A stretch of DNA of 64,000 bases from Actinomycetota bacterium (GCA_029979265.1 JAPOHW010000014.1:1-64000), one strand, 5' to 3'. Shown: positions 46,753 through 54,474, numbered from the stretch's first letter. Notes: generated by a model from the sequence alone, not told the origin. A program made the numbers and translations.

Positions 46753-47334
46753 ATGGCGTGGATCGAACGGATTCCGGACGACGAATGGATCGGCGAGCTC
46801 GAGCCGCTCCGCGAACGGGTCGTGGATCGTGACGCGAACCGGATCGACAACATCATGAGTGTCCACTCACTCAACCCTGCGAGCGTCGCCGCCCACGATG
46901 CGGTGTACCGATCGGCGATGGCGGGTACCAAGACGTTGCGCAAGGTGGAACGAGAGTTGATCGCTTACGTCGTCTCCGACATCAACGGCTGTCACTATTG
47001 ACTCACGCATCACCGGCGCGGTCTGCGCCGACTGCTCAAGGACGATGCACTGCTCGCTCGCATCGATGAAAGCTGGGAAACGGCCGGACTCGGCCCGAAG
47101 CGGACGGCGATGCTCACCTACGCCGTCAAACTCACACGGACACCGGGCGAGATGGTCGAGGCCGACGTCGATGCGCTGCGAGCGGTCGACTTCACCGACC
47201 GCGATGTCCTCGACATCTGCGACGTGACGGCCTACTACGCGTACGCCAATCGGATCGCCGACGGCCTCGGGATCGAGGTGGAAGACTGGTACCCACCGGA
47301 GCCACCGATGGGTCATTGGGGGGACGACAGGTGA
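46753..47334 (+). CDS. AhpD-like peroxidase-related protein, probable selenoprotein (CxxU)
   Basis: The frame from ATG 46753 to TGA 47332-47334 (194 codons) is open except for one TGA at 46999-47001, codon 83. The two halves match one continuous peroxidase-related AhpD/carboxymuconolactone-decarboxylase-family protein. The expected motif is NGCHYC-LTHH; here it reads NGCHY-TGA-LTHH, so the TGA replaces the resolving Cys (C80-x-x-U83). A stem-loop with a GGUCU loop lies 18 nt downstream. AGGAGG at 46740-46745 is a strong ribosome site. The stop overlaps the next gene's GTG, implying that ribosomes reach it. AhpD-type proteins use CxxC as peroxidase/reductant; Sec would raise reactivity. Alternative: a TGC-to-TGA mutation or sequence error. 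Confidence 0.85.
46999..47030 (+). promoter_or_regulatory. Bacterial SECIS-like element
   Basis: After the in-frame TGA (46999-47001) come 12 nt, then the stem CGGCGC (47014-47019), loop GGTCT (47020-47024), and GCGCCG (47025-47030), all six pairs G-C. The loop begins 18 nt after the TGA. The E. coli fdhF element also has GGUCU in its loop at 18 nt after its UGA (from memory). The SelB-binding G-U of the loop is present. The lower stem is poorly paired, as is common outside enterobacteria. Confidence 0.75.
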
Positions 47335-48260
47335 GGTTCTTCACCGATGCCGACATCGGCGCAGCGCTGCCGTGGCCTGCGTTGATCGAATCGATCGAAC
47401 AGATCATGATCGAGCCCGACGCCACTGCGCCGGCTCGGACGCTCCACACGGTGCCCGACGGCAACGGCAACGATGCCTCGTTCCTGTTGAAGCCTGGGTG
47501 GGTCGCTGGGGAGTTGATCGGAGTGAAGGCGGTGACCGTCTTTCCCGACAACGGCGCGCAGGAGCTTCCGATGGTGCAAGCCGGTGTCCTGCTGTTCGAC
47601 GGCACAACGGGATCGCTCGTCGGAGCCTGCGAGGCAAACGTGCTGACCACGCGCCGCACCGCGGCAGCGTCTGCAGTGGCGGCAAAGCGACTCGCCCGAG
47701 CCGATGCCCGAACGCTGCTGGTGGTCGGATCTGGTGCGCTGGCACCGATGGCCGTGCAGGCCCATGCGGCGGTTCGGGACTTCGACGTCATTCGGGTGTG
47801 GGGGCGAGATCGAGCAAAGGCCGCCGCAGTCGTCGATGCAGTTGCTTCAGAGGGCCTGTCGGCCGAGGTGGCCGTCGATCTCGATGCCGCTGTGGCCGAC
47901 GCGGACGTCATCTCCTGCGTCACCGGCGCAACCCAGCCGATCATTCGTGGTGCGTTGCTGCGACCGGGCTCGCACGTCGATCTGATCGGTGGCTTCAATC
48001 ACGCCATGCGAGAAGCCGACGATGACGTCATTCGCCGTGCGTCGGTGTTCGTCGACACCTATGACGATGCGGTGATCGCGGGCGATATCGCGCAGCCCCT
48101 CGAGTCTGGCGTCCTCACCCGAGATGATCTGGCCGCCGACTTGGCCGAGCTCGTCGCCGGTGCCCATCCGGGTCGCAGCCGAGACGACGAGATCACGATG
48201 TTCAAGTCGGCGGGAACGGCACTCGAGGATCTGGCGGCTGCTCGCCTCGCATTCGGCTGA
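47331..48260 (+). CDS. Ornithine cyclodeaminase/mu-crystallin family; likely delta1-pyrroline-2-carboxylate reductase
   Basis: A 309-aa NAD(P)-binding protein of the OCD family: RFFTDADIGAALPW start, GVKAVTVFPDN, ANVLTTRRTAAASAVAAKRLA, the VVGSGALAPMAVQAH nucleotide loop and LIGGFNHAMREADDDVI. GTG 47331 overlaps the preceding stop (GTGA) and GGGGGGAC precedes it. Members reduce delta1-pyrroline-2-carboxylate to proline, or act on ornithine or alanine. Nearby AcnX favours the first. Confidence 0.88.
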   Translation: MRFFTDADIGAALPWPALIESIEQIMIEPDATAPARTLHTVPDGNGNDASFLLKPGWVAGELIGVKAVTVFPDNGAQELPMVQAGVLLFDGTTGSLVGACEANVLTTRRTAAASAVAAKRLARADARTLLVVGSGALAPMAVQAHAAVRDFDVIRVWGRDRAKAAAVVDAVASEGLSAEVAVDLDAAVADADVISCVTGATQPIIRGALLRPGSHVDLIGGFNHAMREADDDVIRRASVFVDTYDDAVIAGDIAQPLESGVLTRDDLAADLAELVAGAHPGRSRDDEITMFKSAGTALEDLAAARLAFG

Positions 48261-48335
48261 ACATCGACCTGGATGGTCGAACCGATCGTGCGGCTCGACG
48301 AAGCCGACCCGGCCGATCCTGAACGCTTCGCTGCG

Positions 48336-48746
48336 TCAGCCGGTGGTGATCGTGCCGTCGGGTGCCATCACGACAGCGTCGGCCCTGGCAAGGTCCCGGT
48401 AGGTCGCATCATCGACGGTGAAGATCGGCACGGTGATGTCGTAGAGCTCTTCGGCGACGAGCGCACCGATCACGAGAATCTCGTCGGCGTGCTGCATCAC
48501 GATCCCCGCTGGACCGATCCCGGCTCGGAGGACCTCGGTCAGCACCGACGACCCGCTGCTCGAGCCTCGTCCTGCGGGAAGGAGGAGGATGCGGCCGACG
48601 ATGGACTCCCCGACCTGGGGGTGGGCCTGGTCGATGATGATGCCGGTCCACGGGTCGAGGCCGCCCCAGAAGCTGATCGGTTCTTCGAGATGAAGCATCG
48701 GACCGCGGGCCTCGCCGGCCATCAACACCCGCTCGGCTTCAGGCAT
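48336..48746 (-). CDS. Aconitase X, small (swivel) subunit (DUF126)
   Basis: A 136-aa protein of the AcnX small-subunit family: ISFWGGLDPWTGIIIDQAHPQVGESIVGRILLL then the Ser-rich loop GRGSSSGSSVLTE, which supplies the catalytic Ser. ATG 48746 overlaps the large-subunit stop by 8 bp, as expected for a two-subunit enzyme. In archaea the pair makes a mevalonate-pathway dehydratase; in bacteria most are cis-3-hydroxy-L-proline dehydratases. Confidence 0.88.
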   Translation of the reverse strand: MPEAERVLMAGEARGPMLHLEEPISFWGGLDPWTGIIIDQAHPQVGESIVGRILLLPAGRGSSSGSSVLTEVLRAGIGPAGIVMQHADEILVIGALVAEELYDITVPIFTVDDATYRDLARADAVVMAPDGTITTG

Positions 48747-50007
48747 CGACCCACACACCGTCGTCGCGGACGATCTCGCCGCGTACCGCTGACTCAATGC
48801 ACTCCTCGACCGACCCGAACGCCACGTCGAGGCCCAGATTGCCAGGCGCGTAGTAGGCCCATTTCGCCGAGTCGGTCATGGCAACGCCCTCGACATCCTC
48901 CATGATCGGCGTGATGTAGGTGCAGGTGTCGGTGACGATCTGCACCCCGCTGGCCTCCAAGCGAGCGACCCATCCCCGCAGTGCGATCTCGTTGGCAACA
49001 CTGCGACCGGTGTTGATGTAAAGACGAACATGCGGGTGGACCTGCCGGTCGTCGAGGACATCGACCACCCGCCCGAACTCGGCCACCGAATAATGCGGTG
49101 TCCCCAGACTCACGACCCCGAGCCGGGACGAGGTCGAGGTCGTCAGTTGATCGCGGGCCAGCCGAAGATCGGCGGCCGTCACGACGTGGGTCTCGGCTGC
49201 AGGAGCGCCGCCGAGGGCTGCCTCGAGGGTCGGAGCCTCCGGGGTCGAGCCGACGAAGTGGAACATGGCGAGCGCGCCGGCGGCTGCGCCGGCTGCGCCG
49301 AGGGCCTTGAGGAGATGTTCGGGAACCTGGTCGGGGCCGCCGACCACCACTGGCACCGACCGGCCGACCCGCTTGCCGATGTGATGGCCGAGCAGCGGGT
49401 AGAAGGCGTCGAGGGTGATCAGGCGTTCGGGCACGGCACCCACATCGAATACGACCGTTGCGCGGCGATGTTCGTCGAGATGCAGACCGGCGAGCGGAGC
49501 GCGTCCCGTGATCGCAGCAGAGATGTCGAGGAAATCGCCGTAGCGGTGCGTGCGCGCACCGAGGACCGAGTTGGCGAAGACGATGGCGTTGGACTCGGCC
49601 CAGGCCACGTGCTCGCCCGGGTTCGGGCGGTTGTCGTGTTGGTACGGAGCGCACGTGAAGGTCGGTCGGCAGCCCATGCCTTCGTACAACTCCATCAACA
49701 ATCGTCCCTGTGACGCGGTGTGGGCATCGCCCCGAAAGAGTTCGGGGTGGATCAGGTCGAGCGAGCTGACGTTGAGAGTGGAAGGCACCACCACCTGTGC
49801 ACCGCCCTCGGCGAGACGCCGGGGGAAGTCGACACTCGCCTGCCCGTTGTAGAGGCACGAGTCGATGTGGGCACCGGTGATGTCGACCAACCGCTCGGCC
49901 CGCATCACCTCTGCGGTCCGGCTGACGACGCGCATTGCGAGGGCGGCGGCCGGACCGCCGTCGCCGTTGAGGAGCGCTTGGTCGCGATCGTCGAGGGTGA
50001 GGGGCAT
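48739..50007 (-). CDS. Aconitase X, catalytic subunit (DUF521); likely cis-3-hydroxy-L-proline dehydratase
   Basis: A 422-aa iron-sulfur dehydratase. Landmarks: LTLDDRDQALLNGDGGPA, DITGAHIDSCLYNGQASVDF, TFTCAPYQHDNRPNPGEHVAWAESNAIVFANSVLGARTHRYGD (split signature), PYGH-like region, and VTDTCTYITPIM with a cluster Cys. The pathway is cis-3-Hyp to delta1-pyrroline-2-carboxylate, then the convergent OCD-family gene to proline. TACGGT (plus 50015-50020) lies 7 nt from its ATG. Confidence 0.9.
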   Translation of the reverse strand: MPLTLDDRDQALLNGDGGPAAALAMRVVSRTAEVMRAERLVDITGAHIDSCLYNGQASVDFPRRLAEGGAQVVVPSTLNVSSLDLIHPELFRGDAHTASQGRLLMELYEGMGCRPTFTCAPYQHDNRPNPGEHVAWAESNAIVFANSVLGARTHRYGDFLDISAAITGRAPLAGLHLDEHRRATVVFDVGAVPERLITLDAFYPLLGHHIGKRVGRSVPVVVGGPDQVPEHLLKALGAAGAAAGALAMFHFVGSTPEAPTLEAALGGAPAAETHVVTAADLRLARDQLTTSTSSRLGVVSLGTPHYSVAEFGRVVDVLDDRQVHPHVRLYINTGRSVANEIALRGWVARLEASGVQIVTDTCTYITPIMEDVEGVAMTDSAKWAYYAPGNLGLDVAFGSVEECIESAVRGEIVRDDGVWVDA

Positions 50008-50014
50008 TGGCGTC

Positions 50015-50024
50015 ACCGTAGTCT
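50015..50024. promoter_or_regulatory. Overlapping divergent -10 elements
   Basis: ACCGTAGTCT: the minus strand reads TACGGT (50015-50020), 7 nt before the AcnX start; the plus strand reads TAGTCT (50019-50024), 6 nt before ATG 50031. The two hexamers share two bases, so polymerases must exclude each other. Confidence 0.5.
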
Positions 50025-50030
50025 GACCGC

Positions 50031-50510
50031 ATGGACGCGCAGCCCGAAGCGACGCTTGCAGACGACGAGGCCCAGCTGGCTGCGTTTGCGCTCGACCTCG
50101 GTGATCGCATCGAGGCTGCGATCCCGGACTGGGTCGAGCGTTCACTTCGAGCACGAGGGGGTGCGGCATTCGATGCGGTGGCGGCTGCCGGTGTGGCAGC
50201 TGCGACCGCAGAGGAGGTCATGTCACCGCTTCGCATGGTCCTCGCAGCTGATGTCGATCGTGCTGCGGGCTCCCCGCTGGCGGCGCTGAGAACGGGTGTC
50301 GGCCCGATGACCAGATGTCTGGACGCCTGGGGTGTGCCACGTCCGATGAGGGACGAGTTCCAGCAGCGTCGGTTTCCGAATGATCCGTTCGAACTCGGCC
50401 CGGCGGCCTTCAGCGAGGTCGACCCGTCGCTGCATGAACCGGGACTCGTGTGGGGGGCGGCCCGGGCCCATGTTCACCTTCGACGTCGTCGGGAGGCCGG
50501 CGGTGGCTGA
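50031..50510 (+). CDS. Hypothetical protein (159 aa)
   Basis: A soluble, mostly helical 159-aa protein (MDAQPEATLADDEAQLAAFALDLG...) with a Arg-rich end (RRRREAGGG). Its start is backed by the -10 hexamer 6 nt upstream, and its stop overlaps a short downstream gene. I recognise no family. Possibly specific to this lineage. Confidence 0.65.
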   Translation: MDAQPEATLADDEAQLAAFALDLGDRIEAAIPDWVERSLRARGGAAFDAVAAAGVAAATAEEVMSPLRMVLAADVDRAAGSPLAALRTGVGPMTRCLDAWGVPRPMRDEFQQRRFPNDPFELGPAAFSEVDPSLHEPGLVWGAARAHVHLRRRREAGGG

Positions 50511-50802
50511 GCGGGTGGTGATCACCCGAGACCTGATGGATGCCAGCCGTTTTCGATCGGCTGCGCCCGGCGTTGCCATCGTGCGTTCGGCGACCGACGA
50601 TGCACTCTGCGATGCCGCCGTGGTGCTGGTCGACCTCACACTCGGCATCGATCTGGCGTCGATCGTGGCCGAGGGACGGACGGTCATCGCCTATGGCCCA
50701 CACGTCGACGACGACGCCCTCGTTGCGGCCAAGGAGGCGGGTTGTGACGACGCACTGGCGCGGTCGGTCGTCTTTCGCCGCGCCGCCGAGCTGCTCCGCT
50801 GA
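50503..50802 (+). CDS. Small receiver-like hypothetical protein
   Basis: A 99-aa protein starting at GTG 50503 (GGGAGG 50491-50496, 6-nt spacer), overlapping the previous stop. The pattern VVLVDLTLGIDLASIVAEGRTVIAYGPHVDDDALVAAKEAGCDDALARSVVFRRAAELL resembles a shortened response-regulator fold (strand-Asp-helix), without the full set of phosphorylation residues. It may partner with the upstream protein. Confidence 0.6.
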   Translation: MAERVVITRDLMDASRFRSAAPGVAIVRSATDDALCDAAVVLVDLTLGIDLASIVAEGRTVIAYGPHVDDDALVAAKEAGCDDALARSVVFRRAAELLR

Positions 50803-50817
50803 GCGGGTGTCGGTCCG

Positions 50818-50855
50818 GTAACAGACGCATCAGCCTCCGGAAACACTCTGGAAAT
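50818..50855 (+). promoter_or_regulatory. GlnR-like nitrogen box upstream of amt
   Basis: GTAAC-N6-ATCAG-N6-GAAAC-N6-GAAAT follows the actinobacterial GlnR pattern gTnAC-N6-GaAAC repeated with exact 6-nt spacers; a1 and the last two boxes are good, the second is poor. A -10 (TACCGT, 50866-50871) is 10 nt downstream, placing the box where an activator binds. Confidence 0.6.
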
Positions 50856-50865
50856 CTTCGCTCTT

Positions 50866-50871
50866 TACCGT
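50866..50871 (+). promoter_or_regulatory. -10 element (TACCGT) of amt
   Basis: TACCGT lies 48 nt before the amt ATG, leaving a leader with a GGAGGAAG ribosome site; the GlnR-like box precedes it. Confidence 0.4.
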
Positions 50872-50919
50872 TCGGTCAGGCCCTGGGGGAGCCGCGGGGC
50901 GAAGGACTGGAGGAAGTCG

Positions 50920-52116
50920 ATGGAAGGCAACACCGCATGGATGTTGATGAGCACGGCGCTCGTGTTGTTCATGGTGCCGGGTCTGGCCCTGTTCTACGGG
51001 GGCATGGTCCGTTCGAAGAACGTGCTGAACATGCTGAACATGAACACCTACTGTCTCGGCATCGTGCCGCTGCTGTGGGTGCTGCTCACGTTTTCGTTGG
51101 GCAACAGTGGCGACGGTGAAGGGTTGGAGGCCTTCATCGGCAACCTCGACGCGCTCGGTCTCGCCGACGTCAAGGGCACCGATGCGCTGATTGCCGTTGC
51201 CTTCTCGATGACGTTTGCAGCGATCACGCCGGCGCTGATCGCGGGCGCCGTCGCCGATCGAATGAAGTTCGCGGCATGGGCGGTCTTCGTACCCCTCTGG
51301 AGCCTCCTCGTCTACACGCCGGTGTTCTACTGGGTCTACGTCGGCTGGCATCACAGCAAGCTCGACCCGGCCGCCATCGATTTTGCAGGCGGCACCGCGA
51401 TCCACATCAATGCCGGTGTTGCGTCACTGGCGCTGGTGATGGTGCTCGGCAAGCGGGCTGGGTGGCCGAGCACGGCCATGCCGCCTCACAACCTGCCGTT
51501 CGTGATGCTGGGTGCAGGCATCCTGTGGTTCGGGTGGTTCGGCTTCAACGGTGGATCGGCCTTTGCCGCTGACGGGGTGGCGGCCCAGGCTGTCCTCAAC
51601 ACCTTCGTGGCCGGCGCTGCGGGCATGATCGTCTGGCTGTTGATCGAGCGCATTCGCGACGGTCACGCCACGACCCTGGGCGGCGCCTCAGGCGTGGTTG
51701 CCGGCCTCGTTGCCATCACCCCGGCTGCGGGCTTCGTCGGTGGGCTCTCGCCCATCGTCTTCGGTGGCCTTGCGTCGGTCTGCTGCTACTACGCCATCCA
51801 GCTGAAGACGCGATTCGGCTATGACGACAGCCTCGACGTTGTCGGTATCCACATGGTCGGCGGCATCGTCGGTGGTGTCCTGCTCGGGTTCTTCGCCGAT
51901 GCGAGCATCGGCGGTGTCGATGGGTTGTTCTTCGGTGACGGCGCCCTCGTGGTCAGCCAGGTCATCGCCATCGTCTCGGTCATCGCCTTCTCGTTCGTAG
52001 TCACCTTCGTCATCGCCAAGGTGCTCGACAACGTGATGGGGATTCGGGTCAGCGCCGACGACGAGGTGGCCGGTCTCGACCAGACCCAGCACGCCGAGAC
52101 GGCCTACGTCGACTGA
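50920..52116 (+). CDS. amt: Ammonium transporter
   Basis: A 398-aa Amt/MEP/Rh channel with 11 predicted helices. Conserved parts are LALFYGGMVRSKNVLNMLNM, DFAGGTAIHINAGVASLALV (twin-His region), LLWFGWFGFNGGSA and VVGIHMVGGIVGGVLLG. It sits before glnD, but no PII gene (glnK) is between them, unlike the usual amt-glnK-glnD order. The GlnR-like box suggests induction under nitrogen limitation. Confidence 0.95.
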   Translation: MEGNTAWMLMSTALVLFMVPGLALFYGGMVRSKNVLNMLNMNTYCLGIVPLLWVLLTFSLGNSGDGEGLEAFIGNLDALGLADVKGTDALIAVAFSMTFAAITPALIAGAVADRMKFAAWAVFVPLWSLLVYTPVFYWVYVGWHHSKLDPAAIDFAGGTAIHINAGVASLALVMVLGKRAGWPSTAMPPHNLPFVMLGAGILWFGWFGFNGGSAFAADGVAAQAVLNTFVAGAAGMIVWLLIERIRDGHATTLGGASGVVAGLVAITPAAGFVGGLSPIVFGGLASVCCYYAIQLKTRFGYDDSLDVVGIHMVGGIVGGVLLGFFADASIGGVDGLFFGDGALVVSQVIAIVSVIAFSFVVTFVIAKVLDNVMGIRVSADDEVAGLDQTQHAETAYVD

Positions 52117-52127
52117 TCGGCAACCGG

Positions 52128-52164
52128 TACCCTCGGCGGTGTGTGCTGTCGGCGGTTCCGTTGA
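52128..52164 (+). promoter_or_regulatory. Candidate leaderless short ORF (MCCRRFR) before glnD
   Basis: TACCCT (52128-52133) lies 7 nt before GTG 52141, which opens an 8-codon frame GTG-TGC-TGT-CGG-CGG-TTC-CGT-TGA ending 3 nt before the glnD ATG. It has two adjacent Cys codons. Cys-rich leaderless short ORFs act as cysteine-sensing attenuators in mycobacteria; here the role is a guess. Confidence 0.3.
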
Positions 52165-52167
52165 ACG

Positions 52168-54456
52168 ATGAAGACCATCCCCGCAACCGCCGCCGTCGTC
52201 GCCGACCGTTCTCTGGTCGGAACGGCGCTGGCGGCGGCGTACACCGCTGAAGTCGACAGCTGGTTGCGCTCGGTGATCGACGAAGTCGGTGATCTTCCCG
52301 GCTTCGCCCTCGCCGCAGTCGGAGGCTATGGCCGCGGTGACCTCAGCCCTGGCTCCGATCTCGACCTTCTGCTCGTGTGTCAATTCGAGGGTTCGGCCGC
52401 AGGGGTTGCCGAGCGCATCTGGTACCCGATCTGGGATTCGGGCATGAAGCTCGGCCATGCCGTTCGCACGGTCGACGAGGCCCTCGATCTCGCGGCGAAG
52501 GATCTCGACACGGCGACATCGCTTCTCGAGATTCGCTGCCTCGGTGGCAGCGAGACGCTCGTCGACGACCTGCGGCGACGTGCCCTCACGCAGTGGCGAG
52601 ACAACCGCGACGGCATGCTCGATCAACTGACCGTGCGTTGCCGTGAACGGCATGCGTCGTCCGGTGAGCTCGCCTTCCTCCTCGAACCCGACCTCAAGCT
52701 CTCCCAGGGGGGACTGCGCGACCTCCACACGCTTCGGTGGATCGACCTCGCCGACCCTGAACTTCTCGAGGACAGCGAACGTCAGGCGCTCGACTGGCCC
52801 CACCATGTCTTGCTGTCGGCCCGCATCGAGCTCCATCGTTCGACGGGTCGAGCCAACAACCAACTCCTGCTGCAGGAGCAGGACGAAATCGCCGAACGCC
52901 TCGGCTACGGCGACGCCGACGACCTGATGGCCGATGTGACCACCGCGGGCCGGACCGTGCAGGGCATCCAGGATGCGGTGTTGCATCGCATCCATCTTCG
53001 GGGCCAGCGTCGTCGCCGACTGCGCAAGACCCGAGAGCTGGGACATGGCATCGAGCTTGCCGACGACGCAGTGCGACTCGCCTCCGATGCCGATGCCAGC
53101 GACCCGATCATGCCGCTTCGCATCGCGCTCCACGCAGCACGCCACGACGCGTTCATCGAGCGTGATGTGCTCGATCGCATCGCCGAGGAAGGCACTGCGC
53201 TGCCCGACCCGTGGCCCGACGAGGCTCGCGATCTTTTCGTCGATCTGCTGCTCACCGGCCACGACATGATTCGAGTGATGGAGGCGCTCGACCAGGTCGA
53301 CCTCCTCACACGGCTCATCCCCGAGTGGGCGCCCAATCGCCACCGACCGCAGCGCAACGCCTATCACCGCTTCACGGTCGATCGTCATCTGCTCGAGGCC
53401 GCCGCAGAGGCAGCCGAACTCGTCGACCGGGTCGAGCGGCCCGACCTGCTGGTGCTCGGTGGCCTCTTTCACGACATCGGGAAGGGCTATCCGGGCGATC
53501 ACAGCGAGGTTGGCGTCGGGCTGGTCAACACGATCGCCCTACGCATGGGGTATCCGCCCGAGGACGTCGAGATCCTGGAGGCGTTGGTGCGTCACCATCT
53601 GCTGTTGCCCGATCTTGCCGCCCGCCGTGATCTTGAGGACATCGGCACGATCATCGCGGTGGCCGATGCGGTCGGTTCGGTCGGTACCACCGAATTGCTT
53701 GCTGCGTTGACCGAGGCCGACTCGATCGCCACCAGCAAGTCGGCGTGGGGTGGGTGGAAAGCCGAACTCGTCAACGACCTTGCCACCCGAGTCGTCGCCT
53801 ATCTGCGCGGAGAGCACGAGGAACATGCGGAGTCGGTCTTCCCGTCCGACGTTCTGCTCGAGCGAGCATCATCGGGCCAACAGCTGGTAGAGATCGAGGG
53901 CAACCTCATCACGATCGTCACGCCAGATCGCCCGGGTGTGTTCAGCCGGGTGGCGGGCGCGTTGGCGTTGCACGGCATCGACATTCTCGATGCCAACCTC
54001 ACCACCGCAGGTCACATGGCGATCGACGAGATTCGCGTCGAGGGGGGCGTCGCCCTCCATGAACGGCCCGAGGCTGTCACCCGCGACATCGACCGTGCCC
54101 TTCGCCGCGAACTCGCGATCACCGCTCGGCTGCTGCGGCGGGCCAAGTCGTATCGCTTCCAGCGGGTGACGACGGCGCGTCCGGCGGACCCCAGAGTGAT
54201 CGTCGACAACGACATCTCTGCCATCGCAACGGTCCTCGAGGTGCGAGGACCTGACTCGATCGGCTTTTTGTACCGAGTGACCCGGGCATTCGTGGAGCTC
54301 GACCTCGACATCACTCGGGCGAAGGTCCAGACACTCGGTGCCGACGTGGTCGACACCTTCTATGTGCGAGGCCCGAGCGGCACGAAGGTCACCGATCCCG
54401 ACTACCTTGCAGAAATCGAACTCGCTGTGCTGTCGGCCATCGGCGCCGACGCCTGA
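52168..54456 (+). CDS. glnD: [Protein-PII] uridylyltransferase/uridylyl-removing enzyme
   Basis: A 762-aa bifunctional nitrogen sensor (E. coli is 890 aa). The nucleotidyltransferase domain has VGGYGRGDLSPGSDLDLLL, the HD domain has GGLFHDIGKGYPGDHSEVG, and two ACT domains end it (TPDRPGVFSRVAGALALHGI, GPDSIGFLYRVTRAFVELDLDI). In actinobacteria GlnD often adenylylates PII. The PII gene must lie elsewhere. Confidence 0.94.
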   Translation: MKTIPATAAVVADRSLVGTALAAAYTAEVDSWLRSVIDEVGDLPGFALAAVGGYGRGDLSPGSDLDLLLVCQFEGSAAGVAERIWYPIWDSGMKLGHAVRTVDEALDLAAKDLDTATSLLEIRCLGGSETLVDDLRRRALTQWRDNRDGMLDQLTVRCRERHASSGELAFLLEPDLKLSQGGLRDLHTLRWIDLADPELLEDSERQALDWPHHVLLSARIELHRSTGRANNQLLLQEQDEIAERLGYGDADDLMADVTTAGRTVQGIQDAVLHRIHLRGQRRRRLRKTRELGHGIELADDAVRLASDADASDPIMPLRIALHAARHDAFIERDVLDRIAEEGTALPDPWPDEARDLFVDLLLTGHDMIRVMEALDQVDLLTRLIPEWAPNRHRPQRNAYHRFTVDRHLLEAAAEAAELVDRVERPDLLVLGGLFHDIGKGYPGDHSEVGVGLVNTIALRMGYPPEDVEILEALVRHHLLLPDLAARRDLEDIGTIIAVADAVGSVGTTELLAALTEADSIATSKSAWGGWKAELVNDLATRVVAYLRGEHEEHAESVFPSDVLLERASSGQQLVEIEGNLITIVTPDRPGVFSRVAGALALHGIDILDANLTTAGHMAIDEIRVEGGVALHERPEAVTRDIDRALRRELAITARLLRRAKSYRFQRVTTARPADPRVIVDNDISAIATVLEVRGPDSIGFLYRVTRAFVELDLDITRAKVQTLGADVVDTFYVRGPSGTKVTDPDYLAEIELAVLSAIGADA

Positions 54457-54474
54457 TGTGCTGCCACGATCTCC

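Noticed and set aside
44480..46858. Long plus-strand open frame opposite the TPP enzyme and SDR
   Set aside because: Antisense shadow; the minus-strand genes have intact TPP and SDR motifs.
46753..47001. Reading the AhpD-like gene as an 82-codon truncated gene or pseudogene
   Set aside because: The frame resumes in phase with family sequence, the TGA falls exactly on a catalytic Cys, a SECIS-like hairpin follows, and the stop is coupled to the next gene.
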